Shown: positions 11,315-23,193, counted from the stretch's first letter. The stretch is 64,000 nt of DNA from Chlorops oryzae (GCA_020466095.1 CM035807.1:53224752-53288751), one strand, 5' to 3'. Notes: generated by a model from the sequence alone, not told the origin. Program-made: numbers and translations.

Positions 11315-12351
11315 CTATAGGTATTTCGCAGGAAATCGCACATGTCTTCCGGATGCCGTAACGTAGGGTTTTTGGCTAACGTTTACTACGTCTGGCTCGT
11401 GCTCGGCTCTCTTCTTGCTGATGAGTTGTTTCTCATTCTCTGCTACTGGAATGTCGCCGAATATGTATGCAGCCTTCAGACGGTCAATAGAAATTTTCGC
11501 GGTCTTTTGACGCATTCTTACACTAAAATACTTATCGCTTCTTGACACCACTTCGAACGGGCCCTCGTAGTTGTATTCCAGCGGTGTTCGTATTCTGTCC
11601 ACTCTTATGAAGACATATTTGCAGTCCTTCAAAGCAGGCTGAACAAAATTTCTTTCGATTCCAAGTCGAGATGGTTTACGTATTGGCAGATCGGACATGG
11701 CTTTGCGAAGAACTTTGACGAATTCGGATTCGGTAATATTGCTGTTTTGTTCGACGAAAAATTCTCCTGGCAGACACACTGATGTTCCGAAAACCAGTTC
11801 CGCTGGGCATGCCCCGATGTCACTCTTTACTGTAGCTCTCATGCCCAATAATATTAGAGGAAGTGACGTTGTTCACTCGTTTGTTTCGCAACATTTAACA
11901 GCGGACTTCAAAGCGCGATGCCAGCGTTCAACCATTCCGTTAGATTGCGGGTGGTATGCAGTTGTGCGGAGATGGTAAATACCAAGCATCCTTGTGAGCT
12001 GTTGGAAAACCTGTGATTCGAACTGCCGTCCCAAATCGGTAGTTATTTTCTTCGGAACACCGTACACCGAAATCCAATGATTGATTAGGGCGCTCGCGAT
12101 GGTTTCCGCGGTGATATCCATCAGGGGTACAGCAACCGGCCAACGTGAGAACCTATCAACGCATGTCAGGCAATATCGATAGCTGTTTGAACTTGGAAAT
12201 GGCCCCACGATATCAATGTTTATGTGCGCAAAACGGGCATCTAACAAATCGCACTCCCCTAATGGTGCTTTCGTATGACGCTGGACCTTAGCTTTTTGAC
12301 ACGGTATGCATGCCCGCACAAAATTGGCAATATCTGTAGACATGGCAGGCC
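11315..12351 (-). pseudogene. Nested gypsy integrase region
   Basis: The integrase continues pol in a second frame. It shows CIPCQ of the zinc-binding HHCC domain, the catalytic residues in NIDIVGPF, TTDLGRQF and NGMVERWHR, and ends with SGRHVRFPAKYL, typical of the CsRn1 clade. One TGA stop at 11873-11875 interrupts the frame, where the context suggests a former Trp codon. The join to the upstream pol frame falls in a run of nine A's (12352-12360, plus strand), so a one-base length change there explains the break and could also be a sequencing error. Confidence 0.85.
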
Positions 12352-14468
12352 AAAAAAAAACGCTCGCAGATCAATTTCTTCGTTGCGTTGATACCTGGAT
12401 GAGATAAGGAATGAATCTTGCGGATGACCTCTTGGCGCATTGGGTGTGGGACGTATGGTTTGATCTTATTTCGTGTCACGTGACAGTACAGCTCTTTCGG
12501 GGAATCTGGAATAGACAAACTTTGCAAATCAACAGAAATGTTTTTACCGCCTCGCAAAAGTTCATGGAGTTGCTGATCTTCCTCTTGCAGTTTTGCCATC
12601 TCTTCGAAGTTGATATCAGCCCGGACGGCATTTATACGTGACAAAAAATCAGCTACATTGTTGTCTGCTCCAGGTAAGTGGCGAATGTCAGTACTAAACT
12701 GGCTTATAAAGTCGAGCTGGCGTACCCTTCGAGGTGATGCTTTTTCGGTTCTTTGCTTAAAGGCGAAAATCAATGGCTTATGATCCGTGTAAATCACAAA
12801 CTCTCTTCCTTCTAGCGCGTGTCTGAAATGCTGAACAGCTTGGAACACTGCGGTGAGCTCTCGGTCGTACGCGCTATAGTTTCGCTGCGCCGGCGAAAGT
12901 TTCCGGGAATAAAAACCAAGCGGTTGAATTTTTCCGTCGACAACTTGATGCAAGACTCCACCGACGGCGTCATCGGAGGCGTCTGTTGTCAATGTTAACG
13001 CCGCATTTGGTGCCATATAACTCAGCATCGTAGCGCTTGACAGGTCATTTTTGCAGCTTTCGAATGCCGTGATTGTCTCTGGCGTCCAGGTAATTATGCG
13101 CTTATCATTCTTTCGGTTACCCGGTATTAGCTGTTGCAATATACTCTGGTTTCTTATCGCTTGGGGAATAAATGAACGGTAAAAATTAATCATCCCCAAA
13201 CATTTTTTTAATTCCTTGACAGTCTCCGGTTGTGAGAAGTTTCGGATGGCATCGACTTTTTCCTCTGGAAGCTGCAGACCTTGGGAGGTTATTTGGTGGC
13301 CAAAAAACGTCACTTTTTGTTTACCAAACTGGCACTTATCAATGTTTATTGATAGTTTTGCCTTTCGAAGACGGTCGAGAACGGTTCGCAGATGTTGTTC
13401 ATGCTCAGCTTCGGATGACGACGCGATGAGAATGTCGTCAATATAACAAAAGACAAAGTCAAGCCCGTTTAGACTTTCATTCATATAACGCTGAAATGTT
13501 TGAGCCGCATTCCTTAAGCCAAACGTCATATACATAAATTCGAATAACCCAAATGGAGTTACTATAGCGGTCTTTGGTACGTCTGACGGCTCAACCGGAA
13601 TTTGGTGGTAAGCTTTCTGCAAATCAATCGTTGAAAAAATTGTCTTATTATGCAAAACTGTTGTTACATCGTGCAGGTACGGGATCGGATACCTGTCAGG
13701 AACGGTGATGTCGCTCAGGGCACGATAATCGCCACATGGTCGCCAGTCCCCATTTGACTTTTTTACCAAATGTAAGGGGCTGGCCCAATTGCTCTTGGAC
13801 GGACGGCAAATACCCGTTTCCATCAAGTACTGAAACTCCTTTTTTGTTGCTTGTAACTTCTCCGTGGAGAGTCGCCTGGGTCGCGCAAATACCGGTGCTC
13901 CCTTCGTGATAATGTGGTGAGTGACTTCGGATTCGACTGGATTTTTGTTCACGTTGATTATTGCCAGATCCTTGTTTTCTTGCAGAAGATGCGCGTAACG
14001 GTCACCAACGTTGTAAACCAAAATTCGCGGAGCGGCTGTACTTTTGGTCATGCATACAGATTCCAGTAACGTCTTTCTATCGATCAGCTTGTTCCTGGTC
14101 ATGTCGACCAATAGGTCGTAGTGTTTAAGGAAGTCTGACCCGAGGATAGGAGAGTTAACTTCTGCGACCACAAACGTCCACGGGAAATCACGTCGTAATC
14201 CAAGAGACAGTCGGATCCTTTTTTCGCCGTATGTTTGTATGTGCGACCCATTTGCTGCGAATAATTTTCTACAAGTAGGCTGTTCGGAGCTTCTACTACA
14301 CGCTTTAGGTAATACCGATATGTCTGCACCAGTGTCGATCAAATTTAATTTTGTGTTACTGTCATGGACCATTAGGCGAGCGACCTGACAGTATGCTTTT
14401 GATGCGGTCGCTTGATCAAAAGATGTCATTAGTTTTTTGTATTCGCATGAATACAAGGTTCGCGACAT
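12288..14468 (-). CDS. Nested gypsy pol: protease, reverse transcriptase, RNase H
   Basis: An open frame of 726 codons. The retropepsin motif [12 protein letters not shown] is at residues 43-54, the RT box YIDD at 342-345, RNase H acidic residues in TTDASDD (496) and YTDHKPL (562), and the integrase zinc-domain histidines in KIHSLSHPG near 686-690. The polyprotein would copy element RNA into DNA in a cytoplasmic particle. The frame overlaps gag by about 40 bases in a different phase, so translation would need a programmed frameshift. All catalytic residues through RNase H are kept; the frame then breaks in the A9 run at 12352-12360, after which the last residues are out of frame. Confidence 0.92.
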   Translation of the reverse strand: MSRTLYSCEYKKLMTSFDQATASKAYCQVARLMVHDSNTKLNLIDTGADISVLPKACSRSSEQPTCRKLFAANGSHIQTYGEKRIRLSLGLRRDFPWTFVVAEVNSPILGSDFLKHYDLLVDMTRNKLIDRKTLLESVCMTKSTAAPRILVYNVGDRYAHLLQENKDLAIINVNKNPVESEVTHHIITKGAPVFARPRRLSTEKLQATKKEFQYLMETGICRPSKSNWASPLHLVKKSNGDWRPCGDYRALSDITVPDRYPIPYLHDVTTVLHNKTIFSTIDLQKAYHQIPVEPSDVPKTAIVTPFGLFEFMYMTFGLRNAAQTFQRYMNESLNGLDFVFCYIDDILIASSSEAEHEQHLRTVLDRLRKAKLSINIDKCQFGKQKVTFFGHQITSQGLQLPEEKVDAIRNFSQPETVKELKKCLGMINFYRSFIPQAIRNQSILQQLIPGNRKNDKRIITWTPETITAFESCKNDLSSATMLSYMAPNAALTLTTDASDDAVGGVLHQVVDGKIQPLGFYSRKLSPAQRNYSAYDRELTAVFQAVQHFRHALEGREFVIYTDHKPLIFAFKQRTEKASPRRVRQLDFISQFSTDIRHLPGADNNVADFLSRINAVRADINFEEMAKLQEEDQQLHELLRGGKNISVDLQSLSIPDSPKELYCHVTRNKIKPYVPHPMRQEVIRKIHSLSHPGINATKKLICERFFLACHVYRYCQFCAGMHTVSKS

Positions 14469-15316
14469 TTTCGAGCCTTGTCTCCAAACTTATGGTGATA
14501 CCAACATAAGATATCCTCTGAACCATTCTTCTTGTACTCCTTGTCGTAAGATCGCCTGCGAGAAGTTGATCGTGATCGTCGTCTGTCGTTATTTTTATCC
14601 GTAACTATCCTGTTGATTTGCTTCTCCAGGTTATTAATTCGAGCATTAATGTCTGTCCCGTAGGATGAATTTGGTCCAACTTCTGTTACCTTAGCACACT
14701 GTTGGTAATCGCCGACTTCCATGATTTTGTCCGCGAGTTTTGCAAGCTCAGGTAGGTTCGCTTCTGATGCTGGCAGGATAGCTCGGACTGTTGATGGTAG
14801 TCGCTGCAACCAGAGGGACTTCAGAAAGTCATTCGTTACTTTATCTTTTGCCAGAGAACTTAACTCGCCGAGAAGTTGAGTAGGTCTCTTGTTTCCCAAA
14901 TCGATTTCCGATAGTTATCTCTGTATCTTCTTTTGCTCACTCTCACAATAGCGTTCGAAAATTCGTTGCTTCAAATTGTCAAATTTTCCAGTTTCGGGTG
15001 GATTCAGAATCGCGTCACGAACTTGCGACAACACATTGGAGTCCAAAGCGGCGACTATGGTGTTGAACTTGCAAGTGTCACTAACAACTGCTGCCAAAGC
15101 AAACTGCGCTTCGACGTGCGCTAACCAAATTTCTGGATGGTCTGTCCAAAACGGTGGTACTTTCACTGTTACACGATTTATAAGGCCGCTCTGCTGAGGC
15201 GGGCGGTTAGTACTTGCAATAGGTAGTGCTTGTGCTGCCCCCGAGTTACGTTGGGTTCCATCGCCTGGCGCCTCCTCGTCGGAGTTAACGACCGGCATCC
15301 TGTATTTCGAAATCAC
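14429..15316 (-). pseudogene. Nested gypsy gag
   Basis: One reading frame from the ATG at 15316 to 14429, interrupted by a single TAA at 14915-14917. The N-terminal half contains VKVPPFWTDHPEIWLAHVEA, a signature of gag in the CsRn1-type elements. The C-terminal half ends in an Arg/Ser-rich stretch and [14 protein letters not shown], an unusual Cys/His knuckle used by this clade instead of the standard CCHC. Gag would form the particle and package RNA. The single stop makes this copy non-functional unless read through. Confidence 0.85.
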
Positions 15317-15329
15317 GTCGGGGTCACCA
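15311..15329 (-). promoter_or_regulatory. Primer binding site for tRNA-Trp
   Basis: Next to the inner border of the 5' LTR, the minus strand reads TGGTGACCCCGACGTGATT, which would pair with the 3' end of tRNA-Trp. This starts minus-strand DNA synthesis and supports placement in the CsRn1 clade. Confidence 0.85.
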
Positions 15330-15330
15330 A

Positions 15331-15702
15331 TTTAGTACTTAAGTACTTTATCAACTGACAGGATACCTATCAGGATTTGAGAGGATCGATGATGAGTGGA
15401 AGGACCTAGGAAAGATCTCCAACACAGGACTAACAGTAAGAAAACACACTAGAATATTCTTATTTAGTCAGCAGGACTAAATTTTATTTATTAAATAATG
15501 TTCGCTTGAATTCACGTTTTAATCTCAATTACAATCAGAATCACTATTCGAATCAGACTGTTTTTTAGAAATGAATTTTCATAAAAAGTAAATTAATTTC
15601 CTTCACTTCTCAGCATACTTGATTGGAATATTCTACTTTGCAGGGCAACTTGATTACGACTTAAATGAGTGGAATTACAATTCTCCTTTGTAGGGCACTA
15701 CA
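15331..15702 (-). repeat. Nested gypsy 5' LTR
   Basis: About 372 bases, nearly identical to 10921-11292. It lies immediately upstream (minus-strand sense) of the primer binding site, and GATC follows at 15703-15706. Confidence 0.92.
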
Positions 15703-18629
15703 GATCCATTGTCCGCATTGGCTTCTTTCAAGCCACTCTTTATTTGATTTGTGTGTCTTTTAATAATTTTGTTATTTTGAGATATGCTGCATTCATATGA
15801 GTATGAACCTATCTTTTCTTTTATGGTGGCGGATGTCCAAGCTGCTTTGTTTGGATCACGATAATCTCGAATATAGACTTTCTGACCCCTTTTAAAACTA
15901 ACATTTCTTTTCCCTTTGAAATTTCTTTTAGATTTTTTTTGCTGATCTATAATGTTGTCCCGAATTAAAGGAGGTTTAATTAAGCCGAATCTGGTTTTTA
16001 CAGATCTACCTAAAAATATTTTGGCAGGGGATTCTTTTGTCGAGCAGTGTGTAGTATTTCTGTAATCCATAAGGATTCTGTTGAGAATTACATCAAAGTC
16101 AGCTTCACTTTGAGTACTAAGGCTTGCATAAAGTGATTTCTTTAAGGTTTTTATAAAGTTTTCTGCTTGGCCGTTCGTTGCAGGATGTCCTGGAGAGGTC
16201 ATTACGTGCCTGATTCTATTGTTTTGTACAAACTCCTTAAATTTATCGGACGTAAATTGTCTACCGTTATCGGTAACTATGGTTTTAATAATTCCAAATC
16301 TACAAAATGTTTCTCTTAAGTGCTTTATGACAAAAGCTGAAGTAGGATCTTTGGTTTTAAAGACTTCTACCCATTTAGAGAAGGAATCGATAACGACAAA
16401 CAAGAAATATCCCTTTATTGGGCCTGTGAAATCTACATGGATTCTCTGCCAGGATGATTCCGTAGGGTTCCACGGTATCAATGGACATTTCTCAGGACTT
16501 GCAGAAAATTTCTGACAAGCGTCACAACCTTTTATGAGTTTTTCAATTTCATCATCCATTTTAGGCCACCATATATATGAACGCGCTAGTGATTTTGTTT
16601 TGACTATACCTAAGTGAGACAAATGCAGTTGTTGCAAAACTTCTTTTCGAAGCTTTTGCGCAATTATGACTCTATATCCCCACAAAATGCAATCTTGTTC
16701 CACGGTAAGTCCAAAATTTTTTTGTATGTACGGACAAAATTGATCTTCTTTTAAACCTGAGAGTGTTCCCTTTTTAATGTGATCCACAACCTTAGATAGG
16801 ATAGCATCCCTTCTTGTTTCACGTGCAACATCTTTAAAGTCTATACCTAACATGTTTTGAGCTGCTTCAAGAAATACGTAACTCTTTTCAACTTCACATT
16901 TTTCTGAAAGGTATTGCGGCATACGTGACAAATTGTCGGCGTGATTGACAATTCCCTTAACATGACATATTTGGTAGTTGAATCCAGACAAAATAAATGC
17001 CCATCTCTGCATTCTTGCTGCCGCCATTACGGGAAGGCCTTTTGTTTCTCCAAAAATTTAAACAAGGGGTTTATGATCTGTTTTTAAGATAAATGTGTTG
17101 CCCAGTAAATATTGTTTGAGTTTAGTTACGCTGAAAATAATAGCAAGAGCCTCCTTTTCAAGTGTGCTGTAATTTAACTCAGACTTCGATAATGATCGAG
17201 CGACAAAAGCAATTGGTCTTGTAGTGTTGTCCGACATTTTATGTGACAATACACCTGCTACGGCGTTTTTAGATGCGTCAGTAACGAGAATGATTGGTAG
17301 CTTTGGGTTGAAATGCACCAGGACATTGTCCGACGTTATCTCTTTTTTTATACTGTCATACGATTATTGACATTTTTCAGACCATTGAAAATTTACATTT
17401 TTTTGCAAAAGATGATATAACGGTGACATTTTGTCAGCAAAATTGTTTATGAACTTCGAATAGTAATTTACTATTCCGATAAATGCCTTAAGTTCATGGA
17501 CATCTTTCGGAATCGGAGCATTTGGAATAGACTTTACTCTTTCAGGATTTTTACTTAGACCTGTCTTGTCAATAGTGAATCCAAGATACGAAATTTTCGT
17601 TTGAAAGAAACTGCATTTGGATTCATTAAGTTTTAATCCAGATTGTTGCACTTTGCTAAGGACTGATTTTAAATTTTTTAAATGTTCGGATATATTTTTA
17701 CCTGTAACCGTAATATCATCTTGATAAACTACTACTGAAGGTATGTCACGTAAAAGTGTTTCCATTACTTTTTGAAACATAGCTGCTGCTGGTTTGACAC
17801 CAAAAGGAAGACGCTTCATTTTAAGCGTACCTATGTGTGTAGACCAAACGCATAATTTTTGCGATGGTTCATCCAAAATCAGCTGGTTATAAGCATTAGA
17901 CATATCAAGTTTGGTAAAACATTCACCACCTTGTAATGCCGCAAAAATTTCGTCAATCAACGGAAGTGGATATTTGTAATCGTGTAAATGTTGATTGATT
18001 GTGACTTTATAGTCACCGCAAATGCGCAGTTTGCCGTTTGGCTTCAAAATTGGGACCAAGGGTGTACCCCACTCTGAAGTTTCGACAGGTTCTAAAACGT
18101 CTTTTTTTATTAGATCACGTAACTCTTTTTCTATGGAATCTTTCCATGCAAACGGTATAGGACGCGGTTTAAAGAACACAGGTTTTGCATTTTTGTCAAT
18201 AGGCAAAGATATCTTTTGTAGTTTATAAGCTCCTAGTTCGCCATTAAAAACTTCGGAGAACTCATTTTTTAACTGTTCCGTAAGTATTACGAGTTCACTG
18301 TTAGTAGCAGAATCAATTGAGTTTATTTGATTAAGTTCAAAGTTAAATGCCCTTAAAAAGTTTCTACCTAGCAGTGGAGGATTCTTAGTCTTCGTTACTA
18401 CAAACTTAATTTTCTTTGAGATATTTCGATACTTTATGTTTGAATAAAACTCACCAACAATTTCTATTTTGTTCCCACCATAATCCACATAATTAACGCC
18501 ACAAGGCTTACAACTCACATTTGTTTTTAACATTTTGAAAAGCGATGCAGAAATTAAGCTACAAGGAGATCCAGTGTCACATGCCATATCCACTTGAACA
18601 CCATCTATATTTACAGAAGCGTAGTACAT
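15703..18629 (-). pseudogene. Outer gypsy pol (main part)
   Basis: A single frame with two in-frame TAA stops, at 17364-17366 and 17058-17060. Retropepsin DTGS is at residue 18 of the first open piece, and the RT box YQDD at 302-305. RNase H shows VTDASKNAV and KTDHKPL. Integrase shows the zinc domain HLSHLG...CDACQK, and the catalytic blocks IHVDFTGPI, IVTDNGRQF and NGQAENF. No frameshift is present. The last codons run into the nested element's LTR if read naively; the true end lies at 10751-10920. The RT resembles the Mag clade. Both stops lie where a single base change from a Lys or Gln codon would create TAA. Confidence 0.9.
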
Positions 18630-19007
18630 ATCCGTTGAATCTTCACTATTGATGCTGTAAACAGAAAAATTATTAGAAGCTTTACTTACAAAAATATCAT
18701 CTGATGAATCTGATTCAGATACATAATTTACAGAATTTTGCTTATTACGACATATCGCTGAAAGATGTCAAATTTTTCCGCAATGATTACATGTACTGCT
18801 CTTATATCTGCATTCATTCGATGTATGGTTTCGCCATCCGCAGTGAGAGCATTCCTTCTTTGAATGCTGTTTACCTTTTTGTTTACTTTTTTCCTTGCTG
18901 TTTTTATTGGCATTGTTGTTATTGTTATTGTTGTTGTTGTCATTGCTGTTTTAACGATTTGTTTTATTTGGTTTGTTGCCTGTTCTGTAGTTACTTGGAT
19001 TCTTTAA
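18630..19007 (-). pseudogene. Outer gypsy nucleocapsid and linker region
   Basis: The gag frame continues in phase after its stop through an Asn-rich stretch to two zinc-knuckle-like motifs (CSHCGWRNHTSNEC, then CNHCGKI) and on into the protease. Two further in-frame stops lie here, one near 18951 and one TGA near 18761 inside the second knuckle. Because gag, this region and pol share one frame, the ancestral element probably made a single Gag-Pol polyprotein. Confidence 0.75.
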
Positions 19008-19583
19008 TTAATTTACTTGCGTATTGTTACCGTCCTTGCTGTTTATTTTCGTCTCCATGATGAGCGCTTTACGAAAAGCTTCTTGAAGGGTCAACTTCTC
19101 GTCCTCTTTACACAGTCTTTCGAATATAACTTCTGGTAATCCCATAATAAAGCGATCGAGAAGAATAGCTTCCAAGCTTAGTCCAAATTTGCAATTGGGT
19201 GCAAGCTTTTTTGTTCTAGCAAACCACTCCGAAATAGATTCGCTCTCGTTTTTTGTCGCTGAGTAAAAAAGCTTTCGCTCTCGGAAAACGATGGTTGGCG
19301 GTGTATAGTGTTTTTCGAGCGATTCACATAGAGCCTTATATGCAAAATTAACAGGAGATATCGGACTACATAGACTATGTAAGACTTCATATGCCGCTAT
19401 GCCAATAGATTTCAAAAGTGTTGCTTTTTTTGCGTTATCTTCGGTACAGTTGATCTCGCAAAAATGTATGTCGAGTCTCTCCTTCCACAGTAACCAAGAT
19501 TCTGTTTGCGGGTTAAACGATGGTATATTGCTGGTGTACACAACTGTACTTTGCAATGCTGTTGTTGTTGTGTCCCCGGGCAT
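19008..19583 (-). CDS. Outer gypsy gag (capsid part)
   Basis: 191 codons from an ATG at 19583. The sequence has the FNPQTESWLLWKERLDIHF pattern common to gypsy capsids and a later ISEWFARTKKLAPNC segment, matching the retrotransposon gag (capsid) domain. It ends at a TAA after which the same frame continues, so this stop is likely a mutation or a read-through site. The ATG lies about 350 bases inside the 5' LTR. Confidence 0.8.
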   Translation of the reverse strand: MPGDTTTTALQSTVVYTSNIPSFNPQTESWLLWKERLDIHFCEINCTEDNAKKATLLKSIGIAAYEVLHSLCSPISPVNFAYKALCESLEKHYTPPTIVFRERKLFYSATKNESESISEWFARTKKLAPNCKFGLSLEAILLDRFIMGLPEVIFERLCKEDEKLTLQEAFRKALIMETKINSKDGNNTQVN

Positions 19584-19931
19584 TTTGTTGTTTTAACGAA
19601 AATGTTCGACTATTTACTGACGTATATACGTATTTTTTTTTTTTTTTTTTTTTACTTTGTGAATTTGTAAAAATTAATGTTTCTTTGCAACTCGAAACTA
19701 TCGTATTTGAGTGTTTTCATTTATGACAATTACAAGCACTCATTGATGCCATATATATATGTATATATATTTTAGCGCTTGCACTGTACTGTATTTACAG
19801 AATTGTTTGTCTTTATTTTGTAATTACAAAAATATTTGCATTTTCTTAACGTATTCACGTGTTGTGCATTATCGAATTCGAGCGCGAGAAAATCTGATTT
19901 TTTTTACTTTTTTTTTTTTACTTCGTCGCCA

Positions 19932-20098
19932 TTATTATATATTGAACGCACGCTTTGAAAGTCAATTAGCAACTGTGTATTCGAATGACGCTTAACTCTA
20001 AAGAATGTACAAAAGCTTTTTTATGTCATAAGACTTAATTTACATTGGTCTACGCTGAGGCTTCGTTTACATTGAGCAACATAAGCCACAATGTAACA
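19932..20098 (-). repeat. Outer gypsy 5' LTR
   Basis: Identical over 167 bases to 10380-10546. The bases at 19921-19931 next to it read TGGCGACGAAG on the minus strand, a partial tRNA-Ser-type primer site. Confidence 0.9.
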
Positions 20099-21458
20099 TT
20101 AATTATTAACATGTGCCACTTCTTTACGTTACTCTTTCATCTGCTAATTAAGAACAGCAAGAAATGATTCTCAACTAATTTCTTGTATGATGACAACTGT
20201 AATTTAATTGGATATTAGGCTATTTATAAATCATAAAACATCTAGTCTTCAAACTACAACTATTTTATGTACAAAATGTATAGGTAATGTATATATTTTG
20301 TATTATAATGTATATAAAATGATAATATAATGTATAACGAATATATGAATATTGCAAATACGTATTACGTCCCTGCATAAACAAACCCAAAACAAGGTAA
20401 ACAAAGTTTATACAGACATGTTTCGCTTTCCGATATAAGTAGCCTGAGCTAAAGCTTCAAATTAAACTGAAATTTTATATGCACAGTTTTGACAGTTTAA
20501 GTTTACCTTAAATTTTGAACAGAAAATAACGGTTTTGCGCAGACATATGGTAAAAAAAATTTAACTTTTAACAGAAAAATTTTAATTATTAGAAACTGAT
20601 TCTGAAACCATTCTACGAGAAGAAAGAGAGTTAATAAATAAGGTAAATCTCTACAATGATTTGCGCAATAAATTTTAAATCAAACAATAAAGAAGGCCCT
20701 CGATGAGTGCGAGTAGTTTTCCGATGTCTTGAAAGGAAAATTTATTAGCGCCAGCGGTCTTTCTGTGTAATCAGCAACCTTGAAAACTAGTCGGAGGATT
20801 CCTTATTCGATTTCTTACATTAAATATAAATTTTACCCTTTGTATGGTGATGGGTGGCGCTGGGTTAAAATTATGATATATTTTAAAAACCAGGTTCTTA
20901 CGCGATTTTGGCATTTTAAATGAGGCAACGTCGCACAGTGGCGCGAGCGCGGCCAAAAATGCCAAAAATGAAGATTGGAAATGCTTAAAAATTTTTACTG
21001 TTATGATTAGTCAATATTTATACTAAGAGTAATCAACAAAAATTTTCTTAATAAGTTAAGCCGTTTAAGCGCAGCACGCTTTTAAAGTTACACTAAGCGA
21101 AATTTGTTCGATTCTGTTAGCGAAACTTTTAAAAATAGCTAATATTTGGAGTGCTATAATTTTGTTGAAAGTAGTCTCACCTTAATTATTTATATGCCAA
21201 ATTATAACATAAGCTTTATGCTTTAGGTGACATTTAATTTATTGTTTATATTTGTAACATATGTTATTTTCCGTTACATCAAAATAAGGAATTTATAAAA
21301 AGAAGCGATAAAAAGCAAAATAAATTTTTAAAATTAAAAATAAAAAAAACGACCCCTCAAACCGCAAAGTGTTTTTTTGTTTTATATACCTCAAAGTGAT
21401 ATAAACATAAGTATGTAATATGATTTGCTTTTTCTTGCGGGTTTTTTTGTTATGTCGA
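20099..21458. other. AT-rich sequence, nothing recognised
   Basis: Only short unconserved open frames. TA-rich tracts lie at about 20280-20360. Confidence 0.5.
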
Positions 21459-21468
21459 TTTTATTATA

Positions 21469-22400
21469 GTGATCTCCGTTGCTAGAAGGGAATTCTATAG
21501 TGTGTGGCTCTCTTCTAAAGACAGAAAATGGGGAGCAAAACAAAACGATATGATAAGTTTTGTTAAACAAACTTATTTTGCTGATTTAGATGAAGAAGAT
21601 TCGAAAACAAAATTAAGCTGGTTTGGATCCAAAATTCAAAAAAAGTGGCATCAAAGCGGTAGGAGGAAAACTGCATTCGAAGAAACCAATGCGACTTGGT
21701 TAAATTCCTCCATCGATTTTAAAATTAGTGAGGCAGTAAGTACAGGAGTTTTTAATATTAGATTTAAAATAAACATAGTTTATTTTAATTTCAATTATAG
21801 ACATCTAATAATCCGATGAATCAACAACAACAACAACAACAACAAAGTGACAAGTTACAGACATATGATGACGAGGTGAACTTTGTGCAACTTTGTTTTT
21901 GTTTGATCTTAATGAAATTGTTTTTGGCTACATCCAAAAGAGTACATCCGAGTACTAGCAAAGGAAGGCCACGAAAATCGTATGAAGACTCTGCTGAAAG
22001 ATCGAAACGTAGAAAAGTAGGAGACTTAATAAATGTTTCTTCTTCAGGGGAAATTCTGGCTGCGGCTGAAAAAATCAATAGGCAAGAACATATGGTAAAT
22101 CGCTTGTCAGTTGCACGATCGTTGGCCTTATACTTTGACCTTCAACTTTCTGTCCGTAAATATAATATTTTACGATTCGTAATGAATTCCGTGAACAAAG
22201 ATTGCCTTCCAAGCTACTATTCATTGCATTTTGAAATGGAGCGTTTGCTACCAAAACCAATTATTTTGTCCGAGGTGTCTGCAGAGGTACCCTTACAAGC
22301 ATTATTAGTGAGAACAGTTTACAGCATATTGGACTCAATTGACATATTGGACATCAGACTGTTATGCCTCCGATTCCGACGACATTTAACAAAAATAATT
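21469..22400 (+). pseudogene. Transib-like transposase N-terminal fragment, with a spliced intron
   Basis: A splice acceptor (TTATTATAG) ends at 21469 and opens an exon of 89 codons, followed by a 65-base intron at 21736-21800 (GTAAGT...TTATAG) that joins in phase to a second exon. The first exon has WFGSKIQKKWHQSGRRKTAF; the second has a polyglutamine run, then GRPRKSYEDSAERSKRRK and SAEVPLQALLVRT. These blocks match the N-terminal region of Transib (RAG1-related) transposases as I remember them, and the same blocks occur at 46200-48600. The catalytic core is missing, and conservation fades after about 22350. A domesticated or host gene cannot be excluded, since the splice sites are intact. 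Confidence 0.55.
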
Positions 22401-22599
22401 TTGTACAATTTTTCATTTAATTTTATTTTATTCGTTTTATGTATTAAATACAAAACACACATATTAAATAATTCTACGATTAAAAGTAGCATGATTCGAA
22501 AAAAAAAAATTCTGTGGAGTGGGTAGAGGGTTAAAGGGGAATTTTGAAAATTTCTTAATCTCATCAAAAGAAATGTCCATGCCAAATTTCAAGAAGAAT

Positions 22600-23193
22600 T
22601 AACACTCAAACATTTAATAATTTTGGAACAGCAGTGATTATTGAATGAGCGTACGGGCGAAAGCGGTACAATTGTTTTGTTGAATTTTTATGCATTTTCA
22701 CTGCATTTAAATTATCGTAAGTCGTCGTGTAGACCTAAAATTTTTTTGAATTGTGATAAAAATATATTTTAAGTGTTGAAATCCATAAAAAGTTTTTTTA
22801 TTTTTTAATTAGCTAAAAAAAATTCTATATAAACAAATGCACCATAAAAGTGCGCACTTTGAAGGGGCGTAGTTTCTGAAGGGGGCGTGGCACCAAAAAA
22901 ATATTTTGGGGTCTACATTTTTTTCCTGTTCATAATCTGTGTACTAAGTTTAAGCTTTCTAACTTTAAAACTGTGGAAATTAGAAAATCACTTTATGTGG
23001 GAGGTGGGCGTGGCAGTTGGCGAAATTCTATGATTTTCTCAAAATTTCTTAATTTAGGCTATAGTAATACTCCAACCAAATTTCATTGCTCTACGACCAC
23101 GCCTTCTATTTTTGGCCAAGATATGTATGGAGTCGCGACACTGTGCGTCGTAACTTGGACCATATGGCGCCAAATGGACTTTGAATATGGATT
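22600..23193. repeat. Probable interspersed repeat with GGGCGTGGC motifs
   Basis: Contains repeated blocks such as GGGGGCGTGGC and GTGGGCGTGGC with phrases on either side typical of dispersed non-coding repeats in flies. A similar style appears at 27720-28350. No borders could be set. Confidence 0.35.

Larger units (their letters stand above)
10921..15702 (-). mobile_element. Ty3/gypsy retrotransposon, CsRn1-like (nested element)
   Basis: A 4.8-kb LTR element inserted in the outer gypsy element, with a 4-base GATC target duplication (10917-10920 and 15703-15706). The two LTRs of about 372 bases differ at only three or four positions. The primer site matches the 3' end of tRNA-Trp, a hallmark of the CsRn1 clade. 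Gag and pol overlap by a frame change. Two in-frame stops and one homopolymer frameshift are the only visible lesions, so it is young but defective as read. Confidence 0.92.
10380..20098 (-). mobile_element. Ty3/gypsy retrotransposon, Mag-like (outer element)
   Basis: A full-length LTR element on the minus strand, bounded by two identical 167-base LTRs and a TTAA target duplication (10376-10379 and 20099-20102). Without the nested insertion it would be about 4.9 kb. Gag and pol are read in a single frame, interrupted only by in-frame stops. A purine-rich tract (AAAGGAGGAGCG) precedes the 3' LTR, and the sequence after the 5' LTR begins TGGCGACGA, a partial match to a tRNA-Ser primer site. RT and integrase resemble the Mag clade. 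A younger gypsy element sits at 10921-15702. Confidence 0.9.

Noticed and set aside
18704..19060. Plus-strand frame of 118 codons rich in Tyr and Cys
   Set aside because: It lies opposite the Asn-rich and zinc-knuckle part of the outer gypsy gag, which explains its composition.
21821..22078. Minus-strand frame with a run of cysteines
   Set aside because: It is the reverse reading of the CAA repeat in the Transib-like exon; no independent support.
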